Below are positions 22,947 to 32,052 of a stretch of DNA of 64,000 nucleotides, piece after piece (positions within the stretch are counted from its first letter, which is position 1; each line of letters opens with the position of its first letter). Position numbers and translations under genes: made by a program. Under the pieces are notes generated by a model. It saw only the letters and a list, made by a program, of their open reading frames with translations. It ran no database searches and was not told the origin of the DNA. Origin of the DNA: Herbaspirillum sp. WKF16 (GTDB lineage: Bacteria > Pseudomonadota > Gammaproteobacteria > Burkholderiales > Burkholderiaceae_D); the NCBI RefSeq assembly GCF_028993615.1, contig NZ_CP118632.1, forward strand, positions 2,604,001 to 2,668,000. Reading direction: 5' to 3'.

Positions 22947-25900
22947 GCGTCTCCGCCGCATTCATCAAGCGCCCGATCGGCACCACCCTGCTGGCCATCG
23001 CCATCCTGCTGGTCGGCGCGGCCGTCTGGCCGTTGCTGCCGGTGGCGCCGCTGCCGCAGGTCGACTTCCCCACCATCCAGGTCACCGCCCAACTGCCCGG
23101 AGGCAACCCCGAGACCATGGCCTCCAACGTGGCGCAGCCGCTGGAGCGCCAGTTCTCGCTGATCGCCGGCCTCTCCCAGATGACCTCGCAGAGCTCGCTG
23201 GGCACCACGCAGATCACCCTGCAGTTCGACCTGAACCGCAACATCGACGCCGCCGCGCTGGACGTGCAGGCCGCCATCAACGCCTCCACCGGGCAGTTGC
23301 CGGCCAACATGCCGAACCCGCCCACCTTCCGCAAGATCAACCCGGCCGACTCGCCGATCATGATCATGTCGGTGCAGTCCGAGGCGCTGCCGCTGACGGT
23401 GGTCAACGACTACGCCGACAACATCCTGGCGCAGCAGATCTCGCAGATCTCCGGCGTGGGCCTGGTCAACGTCAACGGCCAGCAGAAGCCGGCCGTGCGC
23501 ATCCAGGTCGATCCGGCCAAGATCGCCACGCTGGGCATCAGCCTGGAAGACATCCGCGGCGTCATCGCCACCACCACCGTCAACCAGCCCAAGGGCACGG
23601 TGGACGGCGCGCGCCAGAGCTTCACCGTCTACACCAACGACCAGCTGCTCAAGGCCGAGCAGTGGAACGACATGGTGCTGGCATGGCGCAACGGCGCGCC
23701 GATCCGGGTCAAGGACATCGGCGTGGCGGTGGATGGCCCCGAGAACAACAAGATCGCCGCCTGGGCCTTCGCGGGCGCGGCCGCCGGCGACGACCACAGC
23801 ATCACCAACGGCCGCTCCATCGTGCTGGCCGTCACCAAGCAGCCGGGCGCCAACGTGATCGAGACGGTCGGCCGCATCAACGCCGCCATGCCGCGCCTGC
23901 GCGCGGCCATCCCGGCCTCGATCCACGTCAACACCCTGATCGACCGCACCCAGACCATCCGCGCCTCGGTGGAAGACGTCGAGTTCACGCTGATCCTGAC
24001 CATCGCCCTGGTGGTGATGGTGATCTTCGTGTTCCTGCGCAACGTGGCCGCCACCATCATCCCCAGCATCACCGTGCCGCTGGCCATCATGGGCACGGCC
24101 GGCGTGATGTACGTGGTCGGCTACAGCCTGGACAACCTGTCGCTGATGGCGCTGACCATCGCAGTGGGCTTCGTGGTGGACGATGCCATCGTCATGCTGG
24201 AGAACATCTACCGCTACGTCGAGGAAGGCATGGCGCCGATGGAAGCGGCGCTCAAGGGCGCCGGTGAGATCGGCTTCACCATCATCTCGATCTCGGTCTC
24301 GCTGGTGGCGGTGTTCATCCCGCTGCTGCTCATGGGCGGCATCGTCGGTCGCCTGTTCCGCGAGTTCGCGGTGACGGTGACGCTGACCATCGGCGTGTCG
24401 GTGATCATCTCCCTCACGCTCACGCCCATGCTGTGCTCGCGCTTCCTCAAGAATGAACACGGCAACCAGCACGGCAAGCTCTACCAGCTCTTCGAGCGCG
24501 GCTTCGACGCCATGCTGGCCGGCTACAAGCGCGGCCTGGACGTGGTGATGAAGCACCAGTTCATCACCCTGATGGGCTTCCTGGCCACGGTGGCGCTGAC
24601 GGTGGTGCTGTTCATCTTCATCCCCAAGGGCTTCTTCCCGCAGCAGGACAACGGCGTGATCGTCGGCTTCGCCGAATCGGCCCAGGACACCTCCTCTGCG
24701 GCCATGCATGAACGCCTGCTGAAGGTGGCCGACATCGTGCGCCAGGATCCCGACGTAATCGGCTTTGCCATGAGCGCCGGCTCCACCACCTTCAACACCG
24801 GCCAGTTCTTCATCGCGCTGAAACCCAAGGACCAGGGCCGCACCACCAACGCCGACGAGATCATCGCGCGGCTGCGCCCCAAGGCCTCGCAGGTGCAGGG
24901 CATCAACCTGTTCATGCAGGCCAGCCAGGACATCAACGTCGGCGGCCGCCTCTCGCGCACCCAGTACCAGTACACGGTGACCGACACCGACCTCGACGAG
25001 CTCAACGTCTGGGCCCCCAGGATGCTGGAGCGCTTCCGCCAGCTGCCGCAGCTGGCCGACGTCGCCTCCGACCAGCAGAACCAGGCTGCCGCCGCCGTCA
25101 TCACCATCGACCGCGCGCGCGCCTCCAGCTTCGGCATCTCGCCCTCGCTGATCGACGCCACCATCTACGACGCCATCGGCCAGCGCCAGGTCGCGCAGTA
25201 CTTCACTCAGATCAACAGCTACCGCGTGATCATGGAAGTCACGCCCGAGCTGCAGAAGGATCCGGCGCTGTTCAACAAGCTCTACCTGACCTCGCCCCTG
25301 ACCGGCCAGCAGGTGCCGCTGTCGACCTTCGTGAAGGTCGACACCACCAAGACCGCCTACCTCTCGATCAGCCACCAGAGCCAGTTCCCGGCGGTGACGA
25401 TTTCCTTCAACCTGGCCAAGGGCGTATCGCTGGGCGAGGCGGTGGACGTCATCAACAAGACCAAGGACGAGATGGGCGTGCCGCAGACCGTGATCGGCAA
25501 CTTCCAGGGCACGGCCAAGGCCTTCGGCGATTCGCTGTCCTCGCAGCCCTACCTGATCGCGGCCGCGCTGATCGCCGTGTACATCGTGCTGGGCCTGCTC
25601 TATGAAAGCTACATCCACCCGCTGACCATCCTCTCGACGCTGCCCTCGGCCGGCGTGGGCGCGCTGCTGATCCTGATGGCGGGCGGCTACGACCTCTCGG
25701 TGATCGCGTTGATCGGCATCATCCTGCTGATCGGCATCGTCAAGAAGAACGGCATCATGATGATCGACTTCGCCCTCACGGCCGAGCGCGAGCACGGCAT
25801 GGCGCCGGAGCAGGCGATCTACCAGGCTTGCCTGCTGCGCTTCCGCCCGATCATGATGACCACCATGTGCGCCCTGCTCTCGGGCCTGCCGCTGATGCTG

Positions 25901-26101
25901 GGCCACGGCGCCGGCTCCGAGCTGCGCCGCCCGCTGGGCTACGCGATGGTGGGCGGCCTGGTGCTGTCGCAGGCATTGACGCTGTTTTCCACTCCGGTGG
26001 TTTATCTTTACCTGGATCGCGCGCACTACTGGTACGTGCGCAAGAAAGAGGCCCGGCTGCAGCGCAAGGCCGCCAGGCAGGCGCAAGCGCAGGGACATTA
26101 G
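22943..26101 (+). CDS. RND efflux permease (MdtB/MdtC-like, HAE1 group)
   Basis: This is a 1052-residue twelve-TM proton-driven pump. The opening FIKRPIGTTLLAIAILLVGA and PVAPLPQVDFPTIQVTAQLP, and helix 4 with the paired acidic residues (VGFVVDDAIVMLENIYRYVE), are those of HAE1 pumps, with sequence style nearest MdtB/MdtC. Metal-exporter (CusA) features are not evident. Only one permease is present, where MdtBC and MuxBC use two. It starts at GTG 22943, overlapping the adaptor stop. Substrates are probably amphiphilic drugs, bile-like detergents or plant phenolics; this is inference. Confidence 0.92.
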   Translation: MSVSAAFIKRPIGTTLLAIAILLVGAAVWPLLPVAPLPQVDFPTIQVTAQLPGGNPETMASNVAQPLERQFSLIAGLSQMTSQSSLGTTQITLQFDLNRNIDAAALDVQAAINASTGQLPANMPNPPTFRKINPADSPIMIMSVQSEALPLTVVNDYADNILAQQISQISGVGLVNVNGQQKPAVRIQVDPAKIATLGISLEDIRGVIATTTVNQPKGTVDGARQSFTVYTNDQLLKAEQWNDMVLAWRNGAPIRVKDIGVAVDGPENNKIAAWAFAGAAAGDDHSITNGRSIVLAVTKQPGANVIETVGRINAAMPRLRAAIPASIHVNTLIDRTQTIRASVEDVEFTLILTIALVVMVIFVFLRNVAATIIPSITVPLAIMGTAGVMYVVGYSLDNLSLMALTIAVGFVVDDAIVMLENIYRYVEEGMAPMEAALKGAGEIGFTIISISVSLVAVFIPLLLMGGIVGRLFREFAVTVTLTIGVSVIISLTLTPMLCSRFLKNEHGNQHGKLYQLFERGFDAMLAGYKRGLDVVMKHQFITLMGFLATVALTVVLFIFIPKGFFPQQDNGVIVGFAESAQDTSSAAMHERLLKVADIVRQDPDVIGFAMSAGSTTFNTGQFFIALKPKDQGRTTNADEIIARLRPKASQVQGINLFMQASQDINVGGRLSRTQYQYTVTDTDLDELNVWAPRMLERFRQLPQLADVASDQQNQAAAAVITIDRARASSFGISPSLIDATIYDAIGQRQVAQYFTQINSYRVIMEVTPELQKDPALFNKLYLTSPLTGQQVPLSTFVKVDTTKTAYLSISHQSQFPAVTISFNLAKGVSLGEAVDVINKTKDEMGVPQTVIGNFQGTAKAFGDSLSSQPYLIAAALIAVYIVLGLLYESYIHPLTILSTLPSAGVGALLILMAGGYDLSVIALIGIILLIGIVKKNGIMMIDFALTAEREHGMAPEQAIYQACLLRFRPIMMTTMCALLSGLPLMLGHGAGSELRRPLGYAMVGGLVLSQALTLFSTPVVYLYLDRAHYWYVRKKEARLQRKAARQAQAQGH

Positions 26102-26195
26102 GATTTTGGAAACAAGGGCATGGGCTGCGCATGAAAAAATTGCGCGGAGAACAATAATAAAAAGCCCAGGGGTTAGAATTCTGGCTGGGCCACGA

Positions 26196-26214
26196 CCGGG
26201 ACATCTTGTCCCGG
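26196..26214. repeat. perfect hairpin between permease and response regulator genes
   Basis: CCGGGACA and TGTCCCGG are separated by three bases, giving a very stable 8-bp stem 19 bases before the response-regulator ATG. There is no T run, so it is not a standard terminator. It could hold back translation or serve as a dyad operator. A second, longer hairpin (GCCCAG...CTGGGC, about 26164-26190) precedes it. Confidence 0.5.
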
Positions 26215-26233
26215 CGCGGCGGGTGGAGACCGC

Positions 26234-26926
26234 ATGAAGATCCTGATAGTCGAAGACGAACAAAAGATGTCCGAATACCTCTGCAAGGGCCTGACCGAGC
26301 AGGGATGCGCGGTCGATCTCGCCTTCAACGGAGTGGACGGCCAGCACCTGGCGATCCAGCACGACTACGACGTCATCGTGCTGGACGTGATGCTGCCCGG
26401 GATGGACGGCTTCTCGGTGCTGCGCTCGCTGCGCACCGTCAAGCAGACGCCGGTGATCATGCTGACGGCGCGCGACAGCGTGGAGGACCGCATCAAGGGC
26501 CTGCACGACGGCGCCGACGATTACCTGATCAAGCCATTCTCCTTCCTCGAACTGCTGGCCCGGCTGCAGGCGCTGACCCGCCGCGGCCGCTCGCAGGAAC
26601 CCGCGCAGCTGCGCATCGGCGACCTGCAGATCGACCTGATCTCGCGCAAGGCCTTCCGCAGCGGCACCCGCATCGACCTGACCGCCAAGGAGTTCGCGCT
26701 GCTGGCGGTGATGGCGCGGCGCCAGGGCGAGATCCTGTCCAAGACCGCCATCGCAGAACTGGTCTGGGACATGAACTTCGACAGCAACACCAACGTGGTC
26801 GAGGTCGCCATCAAGCGCCTGCGCGCCAAGATCGATATCCCGTTCGACCAGAAGCTGCTGCACACGGTGCGCGGCATGGGCTACGTGCTGGAGCCGCGCG
26901 CCGCCGGCGACGCCGGCGACGACTGA
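26234..26926 (+). CDS. heavy-metal-type OmpR-family response regulator (CusR-like)
   Basis: The 230-residue protein has a receiver domain with acidic pair E7-D8-E9, phospho-Asp51 ([14 protein letters not shown]) and the switch Lys ([20 protein letters not shown]). A winged-helix DNA-binding domain follows ([20 protein letters not shown], then [17 protein letters not shown]). The wording is typical of the CusR/CopR/IrlR group. The partner kinase starts eight bases downstream. A TGACA-N4-TGTCA box lies at the head of the efflux operon, so it probably switches on the pump and itself. Confidence 0.9.
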   Translation: MKILIVEDEQKMSEYLCKGLTEQGCAVDLAFNGVDGQHLAIQHDYDVIVLDVMLPGMDGFSVLRSLRTVKQTPVIMLTARDSVEDRIKGLHDGADDYLIKPFSFLELLARLQALTRRGRSQEPAQLRIGDLQIDLISRKAFRSGTRIDLTAKEFALLAVMARRQGEILSKTAIAELVWDMNFDSNTNVVEVAIKRLRAKIDIPFDQKLLHTVRGMGYVLEPRAAGDAGDD

Positions 26927-26933
26927 CCCGGCC

Positions 26934-28373
26934 ATGGCGCGCCACGACCTACCCGCCGACGCTCCGGCATCCGCGCCCAGGCGCCGCCTGCCGCGGCGCC
27001 AGTCGATCACCGCGCGGCTGGTGCTCATGTCGGCGGCCTCGGCGCTGCTGATCTTCGCCCTGACCGGCCTGGTGCTCTATACCGTACTCAAGGGCGAGCT
27101 GCTGCGCCACGAACGCGACGGCCTGGTCACTACCTTGAACGACATCAGCTACCAGATCTCGCGCGCCGGCAATACCGATCGCTGGGGCCGGGTGCAGCTC
27201 AAGCTGGCGGCGCTGTCGCAGGCCGACCAGCGCGTCTCGTTCTGGATTTCCGGCGAGGACGAGCGCTTCCGCTACGGCGACCTGGCGCGCCTCAAGCCCG
27301 AGGCCATCACGCCCGACAGCAACGCGGTCGGCATGCTCAAGGTGCCCGGCAAGGAATACCCGCTGCACATCATGACCCGCACGCTGCCGGCCTTCGAGGA
27401 GCGGCCCGAGGTCTATGTCACGGTCGGCATCGACACCGAGCCGTATTTCGAGATGCGCCGCACCTTCCTGGTGGCGACCTCCGTGTTCTCGCTGCTGGGC
27501 ATCGTGCTGGCGGTGATCTCCAGCTACTGGATCGCGCGCGCGGGCCTGGCGCCGCTGCGCCGCATGTCGGCGCGCGCCCAGAGCTTCACGCCGCGCAAGC
27601 TGTCGGCGCGCATGTCGGCCGAATCGCTGCCGGAGGAGCTGTCGGTGCTGGCGCACGCCTTCAACGGTGCGCTGGAGCGCATCGAGGAAGCCTATACCCA
27701 GCTCGAATCCTTCAACGCCGACGTCGCCCACGAACTGCGCACGCCGCTGGCCAACCTGATCGGCGAGACCCAGGTGGCGCTGGCGCGCGAGCGCAGCGCC
27801 GGCGAGTTCAAGGACGTGCTGCAATCGAACCTGGAAGAGCTGGACCGGATCCGCTCCATCGTCAACGACATGCTGTTCCTGGCCCGTTCCGACCAGGGCG
27901 AGGCCGCCACCGCGCTGGTGCAGTCGCGGGTGGCCGACGAGGTGCGCAAGACCGTCGATTTCTTCGAGTTCGTGCTCGACGACACCGGCATGAGCATCAG
28001 CGTCAGCGGCGACACCGAGACCACCGCGCTGATGGAGACGGCGCTGTTCAAGCGCGCCCTCACCAACCTGATCCAGAACGCCATCCAGCATTCGCCGGTG
28101 GGTGCGCTGATCCGGGTCGACATCGCCAGCCAGGACGATGCCGTGCGCATCGCCGTCACCAACCCCGGCGAGGCCATCGACGCGCGCCACCTGCCGCGCC
28201 TGTTCGACCGCTTCTACCGGGTCGACACCTCGCGCCACGAGATCAATGGCAGCCACGGCCACGGCCTGGGCCTGGCCATCGTCAAGGCGGTGGCCCGCAT
28301 GCATGGCGGACGCGCCTTCGCCTCCTCCGAGGACGGCCGCAACAGCATCGGATTCACCATCGCGCGCGACTGA
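26934..28373 (+). CDS. heavy-metal-type sensor histidine kinase (CusS-like)
   Basis: The 479-residue protein has a first TM at about 28-52, a periplasmic sensor of about 125 residues, a second TM at about 178-200 and a HAMP domain. The dimerisation helix has phospho-His266 (NADVAHELRTPLANLIGETQ), and the ATPase boxes are LTNLIQNAIQHS, LFDRFYRVD and GHGLGLAIVKAVA. This is the layout of the CusS/CopS family. The periplasmic segment has few His, Met or Cys residues, so metal sensing is not obvious. It pairs with the regulator just upstream. Confidence 0.9.
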   Translation: MARHDLPADAPASAPRRRLPRRQSITARLVLMSAASALLIFALTGLVLYTVLKGELLRHERDGLVTTLNDISYQISRAGNTDRWGRVQLKLAALSQADQRVSFWISGEDERFRYGDLARLKPEAITPDSNAVGMLKVPGKEYPLHIMTRTLPAFEERPEVYVTVGIDTEPYFEMRRTFLVATSVFSLLGIVLAVISSYWIARAGLAPLRRMSARAQSFTPRKLSARMSAESLPEELSVLAHAFNGALERIEEAYTQLESFNADVAHELRTPLANLIGETQVALARERSAGEFKDVLQSNLEELDRIRSIVNDMLFLARSDQGEAATALVQSRVADEVRKTVDFFEFVLDDTGMSISVSGDTETTALMETALFKRALTNLIQNAIQHSPVGALIRVDIASQDDAVRIAVTNPGEAIDARHLPRLFDRFYRVDTSRHEINGSHGHGLGLAIVKAVARMHGGRAFASSEDGRNSIGFTIARD

Positions 28374-28473
28374 ATCCGCCGGCTGTACCCTCGCACCCCA
28401 TCCGAATCTGTACACGCCGCCGCCGCGCGGCTGGCCTATCCTGACGACATACCAACATCAGGATCGCGCCAAC

Positions 28474-29385
28474 ATGATCGTCCGTCCCCAGCCGAACTGG
28501 TTCCGCATGCTGTTCGTCTGGAACGGCTCGGTGCTGCCCTCCATCCTGCCTCAGATGGCGCTGATGACCGCCTTCTCGACGCTGGCCGTGTTCACCGGCG
28601 GCAAGGTCTTCGGCGACAAGCTGCCCTTGAACACCTCCACCTTCACCCTGCTGGGCGTGGCGCTGGCGATCTTCCTGGCCTTTCGCAACACGGCCAGCTA
28701 CGACCGTTTCTGGGAAGGCCGCAAGATCTGGGGCGCGCTGCTGATCTCGGCGCGCGCGCTGGTGTCGCAGGCGCAGCAGTACGCTGGCGGCGACCTTGAC
28801 CGCAAGCTGTTGACAGCTCGCGTGGTGATGCTGGCCTACGCGCTCAAGCACCAGCTGCGCAAGACTGCGCCCGACGCCGACCTGGCCCGCTTGCTGCCGC
28901 CCGACGCCGGCCTGCGACTGCGCCACGCGCACTACCTGCCGGTGCAGCTGATGCACGAGCTGCGCGCCATGCTGGCGCTGGCGCGGCGCGACGGCCAGCT
29001 GTCGGACGCCGCGCTGTGGTGCGCCGACGGCCAGCTCAACGAACTGAACCACTGCATCGGCGCCTGCGAGCGCATCGCCTCCACGCCGATTCCATTTCCC
29101 TACGGCGTGCTGCTGCACCGTACCGTCTACATCTATTGCCTGCTGCTGCCCTTCGGCCTGGTCGATGCGATCGGCTACGCCACGCCGCTGATCTCGGTGT
29201 TCGTGTCCTACACCTTCCTGGCGCTGGAGGCGATCGCCGGCGAGATCGCCGACCCATTCGGCGAAGCGCCCAACAGCCTCTCGCTGGACGCCATGTGCCT
29301 GGAGATCGAGCGCTCGGTACTGGAGATGACGGGCGAGGAAATACCGGAGCCGGCGCGTTGCGGCAAGGATTATCGGCTCAGTTGA
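28474..29385 (+). CDS. bestrophin-family membrane channel (YneE-like)
   Basis: The 303-residue protein starts with MIVRPQPNWFRMLFVWNGSV and contains LAIFLAFRNTASYDRFWEGR and IADPFGEAPNSLSLDAMCLE, signatures of the bacterial bestrophin family. These form pentameric ion channels in the inner membrane; characterised bacterial members conduct cations. The ATG at 28474 begins the conserved N-terminus. A short imperfect-spacer dyad (ATCCTGA...TCAGGAT, 28438-28464) lies immediately before it. It follows the kinase gene on the same strand by 100 bases but is probably separately expressed. Confidence 0.87.
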   Translation: MIVRPQPNWFRMLFVWNGSVLPSILPQMALMTAFSTLAVFTGGKVFGDKLPLNTSTFTLLGVALAIFLAFRNTASYDRFWEGRKIWGALLISARALVSQAQQYAGGDLDRKLLTARVVMLAYALKHQLRKTAPDADLARLLPPDAGLRLRHAHYLPVQLMHELRAMLALARRDGQLSDAALWCADGQLNELNHCIGACERIASTPIPFPYGVLLHRTVYIYCLLLPFGLVDAIGYATPLISVFVSYTFLALEAIAGEIADPFGEAPNSLSLDAMCLEIERSVLEMTGEEIPEPARCGKDYRLS

Positions 29386-29397
29386 TCATGGCCGGGC

Positions 29398-30559
29398 GTC
29401 AGACTTCGTGCGTTCAAGCAAGCTCGCTACCTGTCGTCCCCGCGAAAGCGGGGACCCGGCGTCGTTCAGTCCGCACCAAAGCATCCCGTTCGGGCTAAGT
29501 AGCCGCGCAGCGGCGTATCGAAGCACCCCGGGCAGGCGCGCCTTCGATACGCGCCTGCGGCGCTACTCAGTCCGAACGGTGGCGTGTGTTTTGAAGAAAA
29601 ACCCTCATCTCCATCCGTCTGGAGTGAGTAGCGGCACATCGACGCCTCGCAGCGGTCTTCAGCGCAACGAACGTCGCTGGATCCCGGCCTTCGCCGGGAC
29701 GACAAGGATAAGTCGGCGTCAGGCCTCGTGCGCTCGAGTTACCTCACTACCTGTCGTCCCCGCGAAGGCCGGGACCCAGCGTCGTTCAGCGCGCACCAAA
29801 GCATGCCGTTCGGGCTGAGTAGCCGCGCAGCGGCGTATCGAAGCACCCCGGGCAGGCGCGCCTTCGATACGTGCCTGCGGCGCTGCTCAGTCCGAACGGT
29901 GGCGTGTGTTTTGAAGAAAAACCCTCATCTCCATCCGTCTGGAGTGAGTAGCGGCACATCGACGCCTCCCGGCGGTCGTCAGCGCACAACGAACGTCGCT
30001 GGATCCCGGCCTTCGCCGGGACGACAAGGATAAGTCGGCGTCAGGCCTCGTGCGCTCGAGTTACCTCACTACCTGTCGTCCCCGCGAAAGCGGGGACCCA
30101 GCGTCGTTCAGCGCGCACCAAAGCATCCCGTTCGGGCTGAGTAGCCGCGCAGCGGCGTATCGAAGCCTCCCGCCCACTCGCCTTCAAATATGCGCCTGCG
30201 GCGCTACTCAGTCCGAACGGTGGCGTGTGTTTTGAAGAAAAACCCTCATCTCCATCCGTCTGGAGTGAGTAGCGGCACATCGACGCCTCCCGGCGGTCGT
30301 CAGCGCACAACGAACGTCGCTGGATCCCGGCCTTCGCCGGGACGACAAGGATAAGTCGGCGTCAGGCCTCGTGCGCTCGAGTTACCTCACTACCTGTCGT
30401 CCCCGCGAAAGCGGGGATCCAGCGTCGTTCAGCGCGCACCAAAGCATGCCGTTCGGGCTGAGTAGCCGCGCAGCGGCGTATCGAAGCCTCCCGCCCACGC
30501 GCCTTCAAATATGCGCCTGCGGCGCCACCCGCTCCGGGCGGTCATGTGCGTTCGAAACA
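29398..30559. repeat. tandem array of about 3.6 copies of a 321-bp palindromic unit
   Basis: Copies begin at 29398, 29718, 30040 and 30361 (periods 320, 322 and 321); the last is cut short near 30559. Each full unit holds two inverted pairs. One is GTCCCCGCGAAAGCGGGGA facing TCCCGGCCTTCGCCGGGAC. The other is a 38-bp pair in which CCGTTCGGGCTGAGTAGC faces GCTACTCAGTCCGAACGG across a short middle. Copies 1-2 and copies 3-4 each share a private variant of that middle. Open frames on both strands across the array are products of the repeat, not genes. It resembles REP/BIME-type intergenic elements. Confidence 0.85.
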
Positions 30560-30590
30560 GGCAAACGGCATCCGGCCGACACTTCGGCAC

Positions 30591-31541
30591 TCAATACCCC
30601 CGCTGCATATCCACATTCGCCGCAATTTCCCCGCTCTCCCGGTAACGCCGCACATTGCCGGCCACGATGGCCGAGGCGGTCTCGCGGTTGGTGGGCGCGG
30701 AGATGTGCGGCAGCACGGTGACGTCGGGATGGGTCCAGTGCCAGCTGTCGGCCGGCAACGGTTCGACTGCGAACACGTCGAGCACCGCGTGGCGCAGGCG
30801 GCGTTCGTCCAGCGCCGCGCACAGCGCCTGGTCGTCGACGATGGCGCCGCGCGCGAAGTTGATCAGTTGCGCCTGCGGCGGCAGCAGCGCCAAACGCCCG
30901 GCATTGAGCAGGCCGCGCGTCTCGGCGGTCAGCGGCAGCAGGCAGACCAGGATGTCGCTCATGGCCAGCATCTGCTTCAGGCCCTCGTCGCCGCTGAAGC
31001 TTTGCACACCCTCCACCTCGCGCCGGCTGCGGCTCCAGCCGCATACCTTGAAGCGCGCCTGGCGCAAGGCGACGGCCGCCGCCTCGCCCAGCGTGCCCAG
31101 GCCTAGGATGCCGACCACCCGGTTCTCGGGCAGCACGTACTCCTCCGCCTGCCAGATGCGGAAGCGCTGGCGCTGGGCGTACAGCGGCATGTCGCGATGC
31201 AGGTAGAGCGTCCACGCCAGCACCGCCTCGGCCATGGTGGCCGCCAGGCGCGGGTCGACCAGGCGCGTGAGCTGCAGCGCGCTGTCGCCGAGGTCGGCCA
31301 CCAGCCGCTCGACGCCGGCCCACACGCTATGCACCCATTCCAGCCGCGGCATCATTTTCAGTTGCGCGGGATCGGGATTGGCGACGATGGCCAGCCGGCA
31401 TTGCGCGCGCTCGGCCTCGTCCAGCCCGGCGAACGCCACCACCCGCTCGCCGGGCATGGCGGCATTGAGCGCCTTGATCCATTGCTGCACCGACACGGCG
31501 TCGGACTGGCTGACGAAGGGAATCGGCCCGGCTGCGCTCAT
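30591..31541 (-). CDS. D-2-hydroxyacid dehydrogenase (GhrA-like glyoxylate/hydroxypyruvate reductase)
   Basis: The 316-residue protein has the NAD(P)-binding loop (VVGILGLGTLGEAAAVALRQ) and the three catalytic positions of the D-2-hydroxyacid dehydrogenase family: Arg in INFARGAIVDD, Glu in DVFAVEPLP and His in LPHISAPTNRETA. The last segment is typical of the GhrA branch, which reduces glyoxylate and hydroxypyruvate. The start overlaps the stop of the VOC gene (ATGA), so the two are co-translated. A divergent LysR gene lies upstream of the pair. The exact substrate is not determined. Confidence 0.87.
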   Translation of the reverse strand: MSAAGPIPFVSQSDAVSVQQWIKALNAAMPGERVVAFAGLDEAERAQCRLAIVANPDPAQLKMMPRLEWVHSVWAGVERLVADLGDSALQLTRLVDPRLAATMAEAVLAWTLYLHRDMPLYAQRQRFRIWQAEEYVLPENRVVGILGLGTLGEAAAVALRQARFKVCGWSRSRREVEGVQSFSGDEGLKQMLAMSDILVCLLPLTAETRGLLNAGRLALLPPQAQLINFARGAIVDDQALCAALDERRLRHAVLDVFAVEPLPADSWHWTHPDVTVLPHISAPTNRETASAIVAGNVRRYRESGEIAANVDMQRGY

Positions 31542-31954
31542 TTGGCGTAGACCTGTTCCAGGCTGTTGAAGCCCTTCACCTCGATCGGATTGCCGAAGGG
31601 ATCGAGGAAGAACATGGTGGCCTGCTCGCCCGGCTCGCCGGCGAAGCGGATCTGCGGCCTCAGCACGAAGTCGACCTCGCGGCTCTCGGTCAGCGTCTCG
31701 GCCAGTTGCTTCCAGTCGTCCATCGCCAGGATGATGCCCAGGTGCGGCATCGGCACCATGTGGTTGCCGACCTTGCCGGTGTTGGCGACGGCGAACGGCT
31801 CGCCCAGGTGCAGCGACAGCTGGTGGCCGAAGAAGTCGATGTCGACCCAGGTGTCGGTGCTGCGGCCTTCCTCGCAGCCCAGCAAGCCGCAATAGAAGCG
31901 TCGCGCCTGGTCCAGGTCGCGCACGTGGTAGGCAAGGTGGAAGATGGATTTCAT
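31538..31954 (-). CDS. VOC-superfamily (glyoxalase/dioxygenase fold) protein
   Basis: This 138-residue single vicinal-oxygen-chelate domain has the paired motifs IFHLAYHVRDLDQARRFYCG (His near the N-terminus) and FFLDPFGNPIEVKGF (metal-ligand Glu near the C-terminus). Such proteins bind a divalent metal and act as lyases, isomerases or dioxygenases. It is the first gene of a two-gene operon with the GhrA-like dehydrogenase, facing a LysR gene. A small-molecule isomerase or detoxifying role before the reductase step is possible but not shown. Confidence 0.82.
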   Translation of the reverse strand: MKSIFHLAYHVRDLDQARRFYCGLLGCEEGRSTDTWVDIDFFGHQLSLHLGEPFAVANTGKVGNHMVPMPHLGIILAMDDWKQLAETLTESREVDFVLRPQIRFAGEPGEQATMFFLDPFGNPIEVKGFNSLEQVYAK

Positions 31955-32011
31955 GGGATTCCCTCGAAGGCGATGACGTAAGGCTTGAAGGATAGCCGCT
32001 GCCCACCAAAA

Positions 32012-32035
32012 GAGATAGCATGTTATTTTTATCTC
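32012..32035. promoter_or_regulatory. candidate LysR operator GAGATA-N12-TATCTC
   Basis: A perfect 6-bp dyad with a 12-base AT-rich spacer lies in the 98-base gap between the LysR gene and the divergent VOC/dehydrogenase operon. LysR proteins typically bind T-N11-A dyads in such gaps, and the spacing here is about right. Binding is inferred. Confidence 0.55.
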
Positions 32036-32052
32036 ATTCGAAAGTATTTCTT

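Noticed and set aside
22721..27028. Very long open frame (1435 codons) antisense to the efflux permease and regulator
   Set aside because: It is a GC-driven shadow: His/Asp/Val/Gly-rich composition, no domain, and it lies wholly opposite well-recognised genes.
29408..30310. Several 60-136 codon frames on both strands in the repeat array
   Set aside because: They repeat with the 321-bp unit, lack Shine-Dalgarno sites and encode palindrome-derived peptides.
29398..30559. Possible CRISPR array
   Set aside because: Units are about 321 bp with near-identical content and no short repeat/unique spacer pattern; no cas genes nearby.
29398..30559. Insertion sequence or transposon
   Set aside because: No transposase frame and no single pair of terminal repeats bounding the whole block.
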